Origin: Saccoglossus kowalevskii
Lineage: Eukaryota; Hemichordata; Enteropneusta; Harrimaniidae
Length of the DNA: 21,498 nt
Direction: 5' to 3'
Assembly (NCBI RefSeq): GCF_000003605.2
Contig: NW_003121911.1
Span: forward strand, 175,705 to 197,202
The position numbers and the translations under genes were made by a program. The notes under the pieces were generated by a model. The model worked only from the letters and a program-made list of their open reading frames with translations, was not told the origin of the DNA and searched no databases. Shown here piece after piece: positions 10,706 to 20,494 of the stretch. Every line of letters starts with the position of its first letter. Within the stretch, counting starts at the first letter, position 1.

Positions 10706-12609
10706 TGTCGACATTCAATTTATGTTAGACGGATTGGGTGAAATGCAGTTTCCTAAGAGTAATTGTTCGCTTATATCGGGTTCAGCATAAAGACCAAATG
10801 TCGCTTCTTTCTCGCGGGCTTGGCGGCGTTATATGTCCTGTTTACTAGTATTGTTAACGAAATTGCTAAAATATATATCGATCTACGACAGTTTTACGCC
10901 TTTAATTGAACGGTTTGGAAATTCGACTTCAGCTAATGTATCTATTAGTTTTTATAACGACTAACAGTGAATCTTTACCGGGGATGATTTATGCGTTCAT
11001 GTTGATTGAACGTTCCAGCCCTTGGGTTGAATCTCGGCATTGCTCTAATGATAATTCGGACCGATTAACATGTAATTGATCGACCTCATAATAGTCTCGA
11101 GCATAAAGTCGTTTACGTAATGGTTTTCGGCCTTGGGGTTAAAAGCTATCACTCTGATAAATTTCAGTTTGTTTTTCAAAAGCTTTTGATCTTACTCACG
11201 ACTTCAATTTATTTTATTCCAAGTAGCGTGTCCCCGCCGGTAGTGTCGTAGTCTACGCGACTACATCGCGTATTGATCGATCTACAGAGTATAACCCGAG
11301 CCACGTTGAGTTCACCGCTGATTTGATTGAATCGACATTGCCGTTTCGATCGTTTGAATAAAACTAAACTTTTCTCGAATATACATATTTTTAGATCAAA
11401 GCAATGCGAATACAGAAATCAACGGACATCCTCAGTTCAATATTATTATTTATCGCAAGAAATCCAATGACATGTGCACAGACTAAAAGGTGATTACATG
11501 GAGCATGAATAAAAAACAACATTTGACACACTAATACGACAGCAGTACAAGCTTCGTTACATTTACTTCACCAGCTTATAAGCATTTGCCTAATTATTCG
11601 TACTAACTAATATTGATAGCTTTGTGACTTGGTCACCTACTTGTTGAGGTGTTGAAGTCGGACAGAAACACGCTGTCTATACTCATACATAAACATTGCC
11701 TGTCTTGTCGCTGAACAGATCACAAATAATGTAATTTTCGTGTATGTATACAGTGCCACTGTATACCAAACGGCTACACAGAATTGAAATGCTCTAGAAA
11801 TTCCGTTGCCTGCTTTCATTAGTTTCTACAGTATCAGTGTAGGTATTGTGTACATACATAAAGCCTGGATAAATACATTCTTTGTTTTTGCGTCCCAAGA
11901 CAGCAATAAGGCAATACGGAGTGCAATTTTGTGGTGCATTTGCCGAGTTGTAATTTCGCATCTCGTGTTTCATCTTTATATGTTCGTATACGTGCCTGTA
12001 ATTTTGATTTAAACACGATTTATGACATGCATTTTAATATTGCATAATCCAGCATGACCATGACATGAATTCAGACAGTGATTTTTGAGATTCATGAATC
12101 TAATGTCCTCAGTTTCACTGAACTGAAAATTTTCTTTCAGTTGCATGTACTGAATTAGGTAATTGAAAGCATACTTTTTTGTCATTTAATTAGTACACTA
12201 TTTAGAAACAAAGTTTACATGCTGCACAATCTTTCACAACAATTATAACAAATTAGCAATATTTGTTAAATAATTGTTATTCGGCTATTTTTTATTTATA
12301 TTATCGTTTTGTACCAATGACAAAGTAAAATTAACAATCCATACATCACCACTTTCATGGTGAGCAACTATATCTTACAGATCCTCTCGTGTGTTGGAAC
12401 CTACTGATTTTAATATGTAAATATATTGTCGTATCTGCCGTTGAATATTTCACGTTATTTTCACTGGTATAAATTCGTGTTTGTTATTGTGGAAATCAAC
12501 CAAACCTGTGTGCCCAAGGACGCAACACTTACCAACATTTTATTATCAAGGCCTTTTATTCTTTCGTGTTTCATTCTTTTTATACATAATATACTTCCAG
12601 ATTATTTTG

Positions 12610-12996
12610 TGACGTAAATAATCTGCCTTTAACATATCAATAACGGTATATTCAAGAACCATTGATATATCAATAATATTCTGCATTCACAAACAATAAT
12701 AGGTCGATAATACTGATATGTATTCAGTATTATGTCAAAAGTAATCTGCATTAAAAAAAACACAATAATATATCAATAAGGATAATAAGGATTCAAGAAG
12801 AATAATATGTCAATAATACTATTCTGAAGAAAAATAATATTTTACTAAGAATAATATGTATTCAAGGACAGAGATATGTCAATGATGACCTGTATCCCAA
12901 AATAACAATAAATGTTAATAATCTGCATCCAGGAACAATAATAGGTCAAAATAAACAGCAGTAAATTGTCAATAATAACCTGCATTTGACAACAAT
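12610..12996 (+). repeat. Degenerate minisatellite, ~34-bp unit, ~11-12 copies
   Basis: Aligned by eye, this tract is an array of about 11-12 diverged units of roughly 27-40 bases. Each unit has an AT-rich half around ATATGTCAATAATA and a second half around CTGCATTCAAGAAC. The clearest second halves lie near 12680, 12741, 12790, 12869, 12922 and 12979. ATGTCAATA-like words recur near 12669, 12808, 12876 and 12967. Copies vary in length and carry many substitutions and internal indels, so the array is old. No open frame runs through it on the + strand; a minus-strand frame at 12845-13066 is a by-product of the repeat. No function is implied. Confidence 0.75.
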
Positions 12997-15357
12997 GTTT
13001 TGCCGGCATATAGCATCGATGTAGCTCACAATGTGAGTGCAAATACAGTGGAATCAAACAAGTCAAGTGTCGTATGGAACGAGTGCGTCGATTTGTCTTA
13101 AAAGATTGACTTGCTGATGTACATGCCTGTAGGATGAATCGTTACCACGAAGAAAGGGCGAAGACACTTTGTTAAAGTCGTGAACTTGATCTCATATTTA
13201 CGTTTAGCTTTAAAGATTAGCAAATCCTATAGGATATATGCGGATTACAATGAGCTATGCAAGGCTTATCAAACTCCTACCCCGGGTGCTAATATACAAT
13301 CATTCGATGAAAGCTCTCGTTTAAATGAAATAAAAAAAAAATACTTATGAATAATGAACATCAATTCGTAGAAGATGAACTTCTACAGTACCCCGAGAAA
13401 CATACATTTTAACCTTACACCAAAAAGTGTTTCGTAATTTTCGTAAATATTCAAATTACATATTTAAAAACGTGCACGATGACTACCAATTGTATGATTA
13501 ATAATGTGAATTTTTATACGATTTTTATTTTAATATTTGAACAATATGTAATGTGTATTTTTTTCACAATTAGGAGAAAACATGTATGGTGATTTTTAAA
13601 TTTAGTAAGTGATCTTATTTTTAGAGCAGTGTAAACACTCAAGGCAATGCATCACGCTGCATTAAAAAGAGAGAGTCAATATGAATCTGTTTAAGTTGTT
13701 CAGGAGAAAAGTCTGTTATCTTGGGTGTAAGACTAAACGAAGCATATCAAGTGCAAAATAAAGTAAATCGATATTTGTGCAGGGTTAAATTAGAAATATA
13801 TAATAATTTGGCGAATGTATTGTGTGCGTCTACAGGGTTACATGCAGTAATCATACGACGGAGACGTAAGTCTACACATTATCGATTTATTGCAATGACC
13901 TTTATTTGAGAGTGTCATTCAGAATTGTCTTAGCAATGTATACGCAGCAATGTCAAACAGTTCAAGGCATTAATTTAATGCGATTTATGCACCGATATCG
14001 GGTATTTATTACAGGTGCGAATCAGATTCCCCCGTTTCAGTCTGCATTTCTCGAACAGATACGCTATATCTTGCAATGGAGGTCACACTGTGAAAGATTT
14101 AGCGGTTTTTTTTCGATCAAGAACTGAAGATTTCTTTATTATGGTTGATTTAACGTTGTCACGATTGATTACTTCGGCGTTTAGGCAACATTAACGTGCA
14201 ACGATACATGTACATATAAGCGAGGATACACAAATGTCAAACGTTGCATGTCGCTGTCATCAGCTGTTACTTCAATTAGAAACAACGTCGTGAACAAAGA
14301 CTTATTTCACAGCGGAAAGACCGCGGTGTATTTATAATTAACCGAATGCAATTCACGTCGGTTTCTTAGTTACGCAAATATTATGTTACACCTTACACTT
14401 ATTTGTTCTTAGATCGCCTTAATTTTTAATAAATACATAGCGAAACACTTGAAAACGTCACAATTCTTGAGAAATGGCAATAATTATATATGAACGAGAC
14501 ACCTTCATAAATAATACAAACGCATTCGGAATGAACAACTCTTCACAGAATGTCAGATGATTTGCATAGTACATTGTCAACTACTCTAACGTTAAATTAT
14601 ATTGATGTGTAAACAAACACCGGTCATGAACATATAGGGTGTTTGTTCAAAATCTATTACAAAATGTCCATATTTAATTATAAGAAAACACACACACGCT
14701 TGCCAAACGCCCTTCTTTTTTTATTCTGCGAGGTCATTTTGGGCACCAAGAGCGAGACTGAAATATACATCAGCTTATATGTGACGGTATTTATATTAGA
14801 TTTACAGGTTTGCTGACAGGACTGTGTGATCGTTACATGCTATTTTAAGGTACTGCCTGAAATGTTCCATTAAATTTGCAGACAGTTAGCAATCTATGTC
14901 TAGAAGATTGCTTCAGCTCATTCGATAAATGACATGGTTCTTGAATAAAGGTATTTGCGAATCTAGCTAATTCAATATGAGCAGTCAGGTTCTTTTTTGT
15001 ATTATGCGTGGACTTTGACTTCGAAACAGAATAACTGAGAAACTAGCATATCGCATTTAATCCACTTTGAGCTCTCTACGCATTTACCGATTATCATATA
15101 TACGCCTAACTTGAGACTATATTGAAATCTAATCTTCGTCATTATATTCCTAGTATGTCACGTGCCTCTCCTGCATCTCTGAGTTGCATTTAACTGAAGT
15201 AGTTTGTTTAATCGCTTATCCTTTCATCAAATGTGTTATTTTGCGTGAGTAACTGCAACTGTTATGCGAATTGACGGAAGTTAAACAAGTAGAGAACAAA
15301 TACTCCAGGCAAAATAGCAGGAATGTGTTTTCGTGTCCATCCTATTTGTTAATATTC

Positions 15358-15401
15358 CAGAAACCATATTATGTTAGACATAATATGATCACAGAAACCA
15401 T
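15358..15401. repeat. Palindrome flanked by 10-bp direct repeats
   Basis: CAGAAACCAT occurs at 15358-15367 and 15392-15401. Between them, overlapping the first repeat by three bases, is a near-perfect hairpin: CATATTATGT at 15365-15374, loop TAG, and ACATAATATG at 15378-15387. The arms are 10 bases with no mismatch. The arrangement could reflect a short insertion with duplicated flanks or a dimer-binding site. Confidence 0.55.
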
Positions 15402-16064
15402 GAATGTGCAGATTATGTTTAGTAATTTTGTAATAGTCTTTTCTTTGTAGTATTATGGTGCCGACAATAGAAAAACACACATTATATTTGTCACAAAAAG
15501 CTTGTTATTTTCGCCTATAATGCTAACGTTAGGTATCTGCTATGAATAGACTCTTTCACAAGCATAGTTTAGGTGAAGCATTCCGTCAGCGCATGGAACT
15601 CAGAATTATCAATATTTTGTCGCTGCATCCTACCTGTACCAAAACCACTATTTATTTACTTAATCGGCTTTTATGTATATATCTTATAACGTAAAATGAT
15701 GATTGCACGGGTGATAGTGATTACTTTCCCTCTGTAGGTCATTTACAGGGTCCACAAATGGATATTGGGATACAACATGGTATAACATATGCTATAGACC
15801 AACACTTGTTTAATAAATTAATTTTATTTCAATGAATTACATACATTTATTCTATTCTCAACTGCCTATATGTGTACGCTTTTAACGCGTCCGCCCTCGG
15901 CCCTTGCGTCTCACAGTTACGTGCAATGGCGGAGAATGCACACGCTAACGCGATTTGAATTTCTCTGCCCTACAAAATAGATTTAGCTGTTCGATTATAT
16001 GTGGCCTTCTGTAGCGGTTGTTGGTGGGCACAACTGTTACTGGCATCAATTGAACACTGACAGC

Positions 16065-16106
16065 TTTCACGGATGATGCAATGGAAATTAATTGAAATCC
16101 GTGAAA
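16065..16106. repeat. 10-bp inverted repeat, 22-base spacer
   Basis: TTTCACGGAT at 16065-16074 is the exact reverse complement of ATCCGTGAAA at 16097-16106, and with a one-base bulge the pairing extends outward. The spacer contains a TTAATTGA homeodomain-like word. It lies in the CpG-richer part about 1.5 kb upstream of the receptor start codon. It could be a symmetric regulatory site or a small hairpin in RNA. Confidence 0.5.
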
Positions 16107-17344
16107 AGTTCCGTATTGATTGGAGGTTTGCTGACATTGAGGCTTTATTCGACATAAACAAACTTGTTATCTAGACTAGGCGATCTCAGATACACTATAT
16201 CAGTCAGACAGTGTGGCAACCACGCGCTAACCGCTGACGCAACGTGGATAAGTGTAATTAATTTCATCTTAGTTGATCGCGTTAAGCCACCAATCAGTGC
16301 GCAGAAAATGAACCAGGCATCATGATCTGAAATGCTGAACAAGTGTTTAATCGAATGAACGATCTAATTGCTTTCGTACAATCAGTTTTAACACTACTCG
16401 GCATGATTGGCCGTGTACTCTGCGAACAGTGCAGAAATAGCATCAATTGCACACACTACAAACAAGCGCGCACCACATGCAATCTATAGTACATAGGCAG
16501 CACTGAGCACTCGAGACTAAAAAGCTCCGACAATCATTACTTAATTTAAAGCCGTGAGTGGCGTACAACGAACAATTCATTTGTCTTATGTTTGTCGTGC
16601 TGTATAGCTCCATCTATCATATTTTGCTACCCAAATGATTGCATGCACACTCAAAGTAAGCCGATTTGAAAATGTCACAAACTGCTGCCAGCATCAACCT
16701 ACTTTGTCTGCCTAATCCCGTGTGTTGGAAATGTTGTTATCAACCGCAACGCCGTAAAGCAGTGATATATAGCGCCAGATAGTCCCCACTAGTTCTATCG
16801 TATCTCCCGGGCTTTCTTTTAATGAGAAGTAATTCATCTAATTCACGGTGGAATATCATAGCTCAATATATGGATATTCATGATGATAAATTAATAACCA
16901 ATCAGATTGCACCGTTAGGCGTGATCTCCGAGAGTATTAATAATAGGCAGGCATCTCCACTCATTCAGAATACGGCATTGAAGCGAATAGCGTACACCCG
17001 CTTTACCGATGGTGACTACAATATATATGCTTTACTATCGTTTTACTATTGGGACCAACAAGGCATCAACGCAAACGGGTCTACGTTATCATGTGCTCCG
17101 CTGAGCTGGCCGGACTGTGATTAAGGCATTAAGGTAGGAGAACCGGCACTGTTGTAAATCGGGACATCATATAGCCTCGCGGTTAACGCGATAACCGGTA
17201 CTCTCGCCACTCTATTCGCGACACCGATGTATACCGACCACTCCTGAGTGATTATTATCAGCATGATAACGAGGGTGAAATGCTGAATCAAATATGTATG
17301 TGTGAGCACTCGTATGATGTACAGTTTATACCGCGTAGGAATTA

Positions 17345-17355
17345 TTTTTTTTTAG
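17345..17355 (+). promoter_or_regulatory. Possible 3' splice acceptor of a 5' UTR intron
   Basis: Nine T followed directly by AG (17354-17355) make a good match to a metazoan splice acceptor, 235 bases upstream of the receptor start codon. If used, the coding exon would begin at 17356 and an untranslated exon would lie farther upstream. A T-run with AG can occur by chance, and the TATA-like site just downstream offers a competing explanation. Confidence 0.25.
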
Positions 17356-17372
17356 TGATCAATAAAGCTGAA

Positions 17373-17396
17373 CCAATTACGGACGATCATATATAA
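17373..17396 (+). promoter_or_regulatory. Candidate CCAAT/TATA promoter of the receptor gene
   Basis: CCAAT at 17373-17377 is followed by TATATAA at 17390-17396. Transcription would be expected about 30 bases farther on, near 17420-17426, giving a leader of about 165-170 bases. This is motif evidence only, in AT-rich DNA where TATATAA is common. Many GPCR genes have no TATA box. Confidence 0.25.
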
Positions 17397-17501
17397 TGAT
17401 GGTATAGCAACTTAACAGGCACTGCAAACTCGTCGCTCCGACCGAGTGATACACTGCAACCAAATTGCCAACGTGCGACCCATTCATAAAGCTGGTGGCA
17501 G

Positions 17502-17534
17502 ATGCGTTGGTTCATAGCACATCGAATTGCTTAA
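17502..17534 (+). other. Candidate upstream ORF in the receptor leader
   Basis: ATG at 17502 opens a 10-codon frame closed by TAA at 17532-17534. The base at -3 is C, a weak initiation context, so ribosomes would mostly scan past. It matters only if the mRNA starts upstream of it, as both the TATA-like site and the splice-acceptor model predict. Confidence 0.3.
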
Positions 17535-17578
17535 GTGTTATTTTTGTGTGCTCAACACACGATTTTAATCCCGTACGT

Positions 17579-17704
17579 ATGATAACGGTATGGACGGAGA
17601 TCAAAACTTCACAGCCGCTCGGAATGTGGCAATTACAGAAGAGTATGAGACCACAGCGTCGCCAACTACGGCAAAATTCTCTCTTGTGGAGAGTGTGTTC
17701 ATAG
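17579..17704 (+). other. Candidate overlapping upstream ORF
   Basis: An ATG at 17579, eleven bases upstream of the receptor ATG and in a different frame, opens about 41 codons and overlaps the first part of the receptor gene. Its -3 base is C and +4 is A, a poor context, compared with G at -3 and G at +4 for the receptor start. Leaky scanning would therefore favour the receptor. The frame itself is not expected to make a functional protein. Confidence 0.25.
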
Positions 17705-18774
17705 GATTCGTGCTAAGTTTAATCATTGTTATGTCTGTACTGGGTAATGTTTTGGTGTGCATCGCAGTGTGTGTCGATCGAAGATTGCACAAAACCACGT
17801 ATTTGTTTACAGTCTCGCTAGCTATGGCCGATTTATTGGTTTCTATTCTCGTGATGACGTTTGCCGTGTTCAACGATCTCAACGGATACTGGATATTCGG
17901 TATGCCTTTCTGTAGCGTATGGATTTCGTTCGATGTTATGTTTTCCACGGCGTCTATACTTAATCTGTGCGCCATCAGCGTGGACCGGTATTTACATATC
18001 AAAAAACCCCTCAAATACCATCAGTGGATGACCAAGAAAGTTGCCGTGGTGATGATTGTTGTTGTGTGGGTTCTTTCTGGTTTGATTTCATTTTTGCCAA
18101 TTCAGCTGGGATGGCACACTGTTAAACAGTCACTGAGTGGGACTGAAGAGGAACAAATAGGTATGGATATGGATTTAGACAGCAATACACCAGAGAGCGC
18201 CATCTTGTCCTGTATGATGGAGCTGAACACGACATTTGCCATAGTTTCGTCATTGGTTAGCTTTTACATCCCATGCTTACTCATGATTCTGATTTACGCC
18301 CACATATACAGAGCCGTACGTTACCATGTCAGACAAATCAAATCACACCACATACCGGCGATTGTTGTCGAAAATGGCGGGCCAAATTCCAACAACCAAT
18401 CGCAAGAGGTCAGCGACCACAAAGCAGCTATAACATTAGGGTTCATCATGGGGACTTTTCTTATATGCTGGAGTCCTTTCTTTTTAATGAATATTATCGC
18501 ATCTTTATGTGCTACCTGTGTGTCTCCGATACTCTATGCGACATTGACCTGGTTAGGTTATTTCAATTCAACACTGAATCCCATTATCTATAGTATATTC
18601 AACAAGGATTTTCGAGAAGCTTTCGCGAGAATACTACGCGGAATAGTCTGCCTGAATCGCCGCAGAACCTACGACAACAGCAGTTACCAGGTTACGGCAC
18701 ACACATACCGTTTTACGTTTAATCAACGTCGGCACAGCACTTATGTAGTAGCGGAGCGAGTAACGACCATTTAG
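17590..18774 (+). CDS. Dop1R1-like: D1-like dopamine receptor (class A GPCR), single coding exon
   Basis: This plasma-membrane receptor should bind dopamine and, as known for D1-like receptors, signal through Gs to raise cAMP. The 394-residue frame holds all seven helices: TM1 ~34-61 (N53), TM2 ~70-95 (D81), TM3 ~105-134, TM4 ~149-172 (W160), TM5 ~214-242, TM6 ~277-304, TM7 ~313-335, then helix 8. Ligand-site residues are present: D115 (3.32), S220/S221/S224 (TM5 serines), W294, F297, F298, N301, W321 and Y324. Also present are DRY at 132-134, CWSP at 293-296, NPIIY at 330-334 and the likely disulfide C108-C208. The blocks MTFA..NDL.GYWIFG (89-104) and STASILNLCAIS (119-130) are typical of Dop1-class receptors. 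The third intracellular loop is short (~35 residues), as in D1-like types. N6 and N213 are potential glycosylation sites; C354 may be palmitoylated; T360 and S383 follow RRx; the C-terminus VTTI fits a class I PDZ ligand. ATG 17590 is the first Met after an in-frame stop at 17566 and has a good Kozak context (G at -3 and +4). Octopamine-beta or other amine receptors are less likely, given SFYIP in TM5. Confidence 0.93.
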   Translation: MDGDQNFTAARNVAITEEYETTASPTTAKFSLVESVFIGFVLSLIIVMSVLGNVLVCIAVCVDRRLHKTTYLFTVSLAMADLLVSILVMTFAVFNDLNGYWIFGMPFCSVWISFDVMFSTASILNLCAISVDRYLHIKKPLKYHQWMTKKVAVVMIVVVWVLSGLISFLPIQLGWHTVKQSLSGTEEEQIGMDMDLDSNTPESAILSCMMELNTTFAIVSSLVSFYIPCLLMILIYAHIYRAVRYHVRQIKSHHIPAIVVENGGPNSNNQSQEVSDHKAAITLGFIMGTFLICWSPFFLMNIIASLCATCVSPILYATLTWLGYFNSTLNPIIYSIFNKDFREAFARILRGIVCLNRRRTYDNSSYQVTAHTYRFTFNQRRHSTYVVAERVTTI

Positions 18775-19320
18775 CAAGAAGTGTACATAAGAACTGTGTA
18801 TTGTTTCTGATTAACTGTTCTCGAATAACATCACTAATGTTCAAATTACTTTGAGTGTATTGATCAACGGTCGAGATTACGACAGTTTTAAAATGCACGC
18901 ACCACACCGGGCTGTTCGAATCAAGTGTGTCCCGTTGTCGGCAGAAGCCGTGCGTTTGCCTTTGTAAATATAGTCGTATGGTGCTAAGCCAATTACGTTC
19001 TCCGAACACATATCATTTATAAGCCGGGCTGGGCATAAATGTTATCTTGTTCGTTGAGTGACAATTTACCTGTAAATTATTCAGAAATCGTCCATGTTTA
19101 TATGTATCTGTTATTTGCCAAGGTGTGTCGCGTTCTCTACATCTACCCACGAATGACGCTCAAAATGGCCGATTTATGATTGTCAGTGAACAAATTGCTT
19201 TTTTTTCCATCCAATCTTTCAATACGTATGTTTTGTCAATGCAGCTAAACCATTGTGGGATAATTTATCACGGACACCACATGTGATGGAGTGGTGACCA
19301 ATTATACGTTCAACCACTGA

Positions 19321-19326
19321 AATAAA
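19321..19326 (+). terminator. Candidate poly(A) signal
   Basis: AATAAA, about 550 bases past the receptor stop codon, is the first canonical hexamer I find downstream on the + strand. No strong GT-rich element follows, so the actual cleavage site is uncertain. Confidence 0.3.
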
Positions 19327-20004
19327 ATAAGCCGCATAATGTCGGATTATAATATCCCCCCTCTGGCATATAACTTTCATGACAAACACAAACACATCTA
19401 TTCGAGCTGAAAATCGTGATGTTTTGCTTTCCATCTATCATTGACTTTTCCTCGTGCTTTTGTTACTCACTAATATATCGTATTAGAGCTGTCATTTAAT
19501 GCGCAAATCATTTCATTACATTTTTATTGAATTTACGAGAGAATTTATTTTACTTGTAAAAAAATAATGCATTCTTAAATATCCTAAGATTTATTGTGGA
19601 GCTGTCTGGTCGACACCGTAATCTCCCGCTGCCTATTGCGTACCAATGAAAAATAACCTTCTCAGAGTTCCTCAATATCGGACATTGCTTTGCTACTTAT
19701 GCATCATATATGGGGTTCTTTGAATGTTTGATCATTTGGACAATTTCAACGACCGAGCGTTACCCCCTTTGGCTGTGGTCAAGGACACTACTTTCTTGGC
19801 AAGTCTGATTACAAATATTGTTTGATACATATAGTTATCCCACCTCAGTGTTTACACTGGTATTATAATACTACTTATTAATATGTATATATAATAAGAA
19901 TTTTATTTATTGAAAACTAAATATAATAAATTCGTAAATATAAGGAGCTCAGTGGAAGGTTTGCTTATTATAAATTCAATGGCTTTGTTTTTCAAAATCG
20001 CCGA

Positions 20005-20024
20005 AAATAAATAAATAAATAAAT
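20005..20024 (+). repeat. (AAAT)5 microsatellite
   Basis: Five perfect AAAT units in non-coding sequence. It also creates several overlapping AATAAA words, which should not be counted as independent poly(A) signals. Confidence 0.85.
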
Positions 20025-20256
20025 ACATAAAATGTATTACAGTACAGATTATAGACGTCTCTGTGTGCGTGGTCTCATTTAGTGGTAACATATAACATAT
20101 GTGATGGTGAAGCAAAAACACTGCAAAGTAGTCTGTCACGTCACGTACTCGCCGTAGTGGATACTCTTATGTATTTTTGTCATGTACGAACACTTGAGAG
20201 ATTCATAGAGTTTTTGAATAATTGGTGAAATAGCCTATAAGGCGAGATTAAAGAAA

Positions 20257-20264
20257 TGACGTCA
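20257..20264. promoter_or_regulatory. Full CRE (TGACGTCA)
   Basis: An exact palindromic cAMP-response element, the consensus site for CREB/ATF-family dimers. First of three within 945 bases. Confidence 0.45.
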
Positions 20265-20486
20265 TCGTAAGCATTGAGCATCTAAGCCCAGTATAATCGC
20301 ACTCGTGCGTTCTCGTTACTCACGCATAACCAGGCAGTTGGGTCGTTTGATCGTAGTCATTTATTCATCAAATTGATGGTTAGAAATGACGGTAAAAGCG
20401 GTTTAAAAATGTCACTTAACGCGAAGCTTTTAAGAGAGAACGTACTTCGGGTTGTCCCTGCGATTTTCCAGATGTCATACCGCGTG

Positions 20487-20494
20487 TGACGTCA
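20487..20494. promoter_or_regulatory. Full CRE (TGACGTCA)
   Basis: Second exact CRE, preceded by GTG and followed by CCCACG in a locally CpG-rich context. Confidence 0.45.

Larger units (their letters stand above)
8315..12609. other. Gene-free stretch
   Basis: No exon or RNA gene can be supported across 4.3 kb. Frames of 60-75 codons near 9090-9515, 9780-10070, 11640-12020 and 12430-12620 overlap on opposite strands or match nothing known and are treated as chance. The part from about 10960 to 11350 is somewhat less AT-rich and holds several homeodomain-like words (TAATTGA, GATTAA), which could suit an enhancer, but this cannot be tested without comparison to related species. A palindrome at 8468 and a tandem duplication at 10682 are listed separately. 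Confidence 0.45.
12997..17340. other. Gene-free stretch upstream of the receptor
   Basis: No recognisable exon or RNA gene in about 4.3 kb. Two successive + frames at about 13721-14127 and a 100-codon frame starting with ATG at 16822 are open but match no family. At this base composition a couple of 100-codon frames are expected by chance in a window of this size. From about 15880 to 16600 CpG and GC content rise noticeably, with several homeodomain-like words (TTAATTGA, TGATTGG) around 16080-16130. This could be a distal promoter, an untranslated first exon or an enhancer of the receptor gene, but nothing in the sequence proves it. Confidence 0.4.
18775..20250. other. 3' flank of the receptor gene; no further gene seen
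   Basis: The presumed 3' UTR begins after the TAG stop codon. Frames of 70-96 codons on the minus strand (18719-19009, 19219-19434, 19903-20139) match nothing known and are treated as chance. The sequence is AT-rich, with a poly(A) signal candidate and an AAAT microsatellite listed separately. Confidence 0.5.

Noticed and set aside
11248-11264. GTAGTC...GACTAC hairpin with a 5-base loop
   Set aside because: Six-base arms do not extend further; such hairpins are common by chance.
13721-14127. Two successive + frames of 62 and 73 codons
   Set aside because: No recognisable family, no evident splice signals joining them, and no support beyond openness.
16822-17124. 100-codon + strand frame with ATG upstream of the receptor
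   Set aside because: No known domain, signal peptide or low-complexity pattern; one or two frames of this length are expected by chance in a window of this size and composition.
17465-17704. 79-codon frame beginning upstream of the receptor
   Set aside because: It opens with TTG rather than ATG; the only ATG near the receptor start is at 17579, which is reported as a weak uORF instead.
17601-18014. 137-codon frame antisense to the receptor
   Set aside because: Shadow of the real gene; the translation matches nothing and the opposite strand encodes a conserved GPCR core.
18273-18593. 106-codon + frame inside the receptor
   Set aside because: Out-of-frame shadow of TM5 to TM7 coding sequence.
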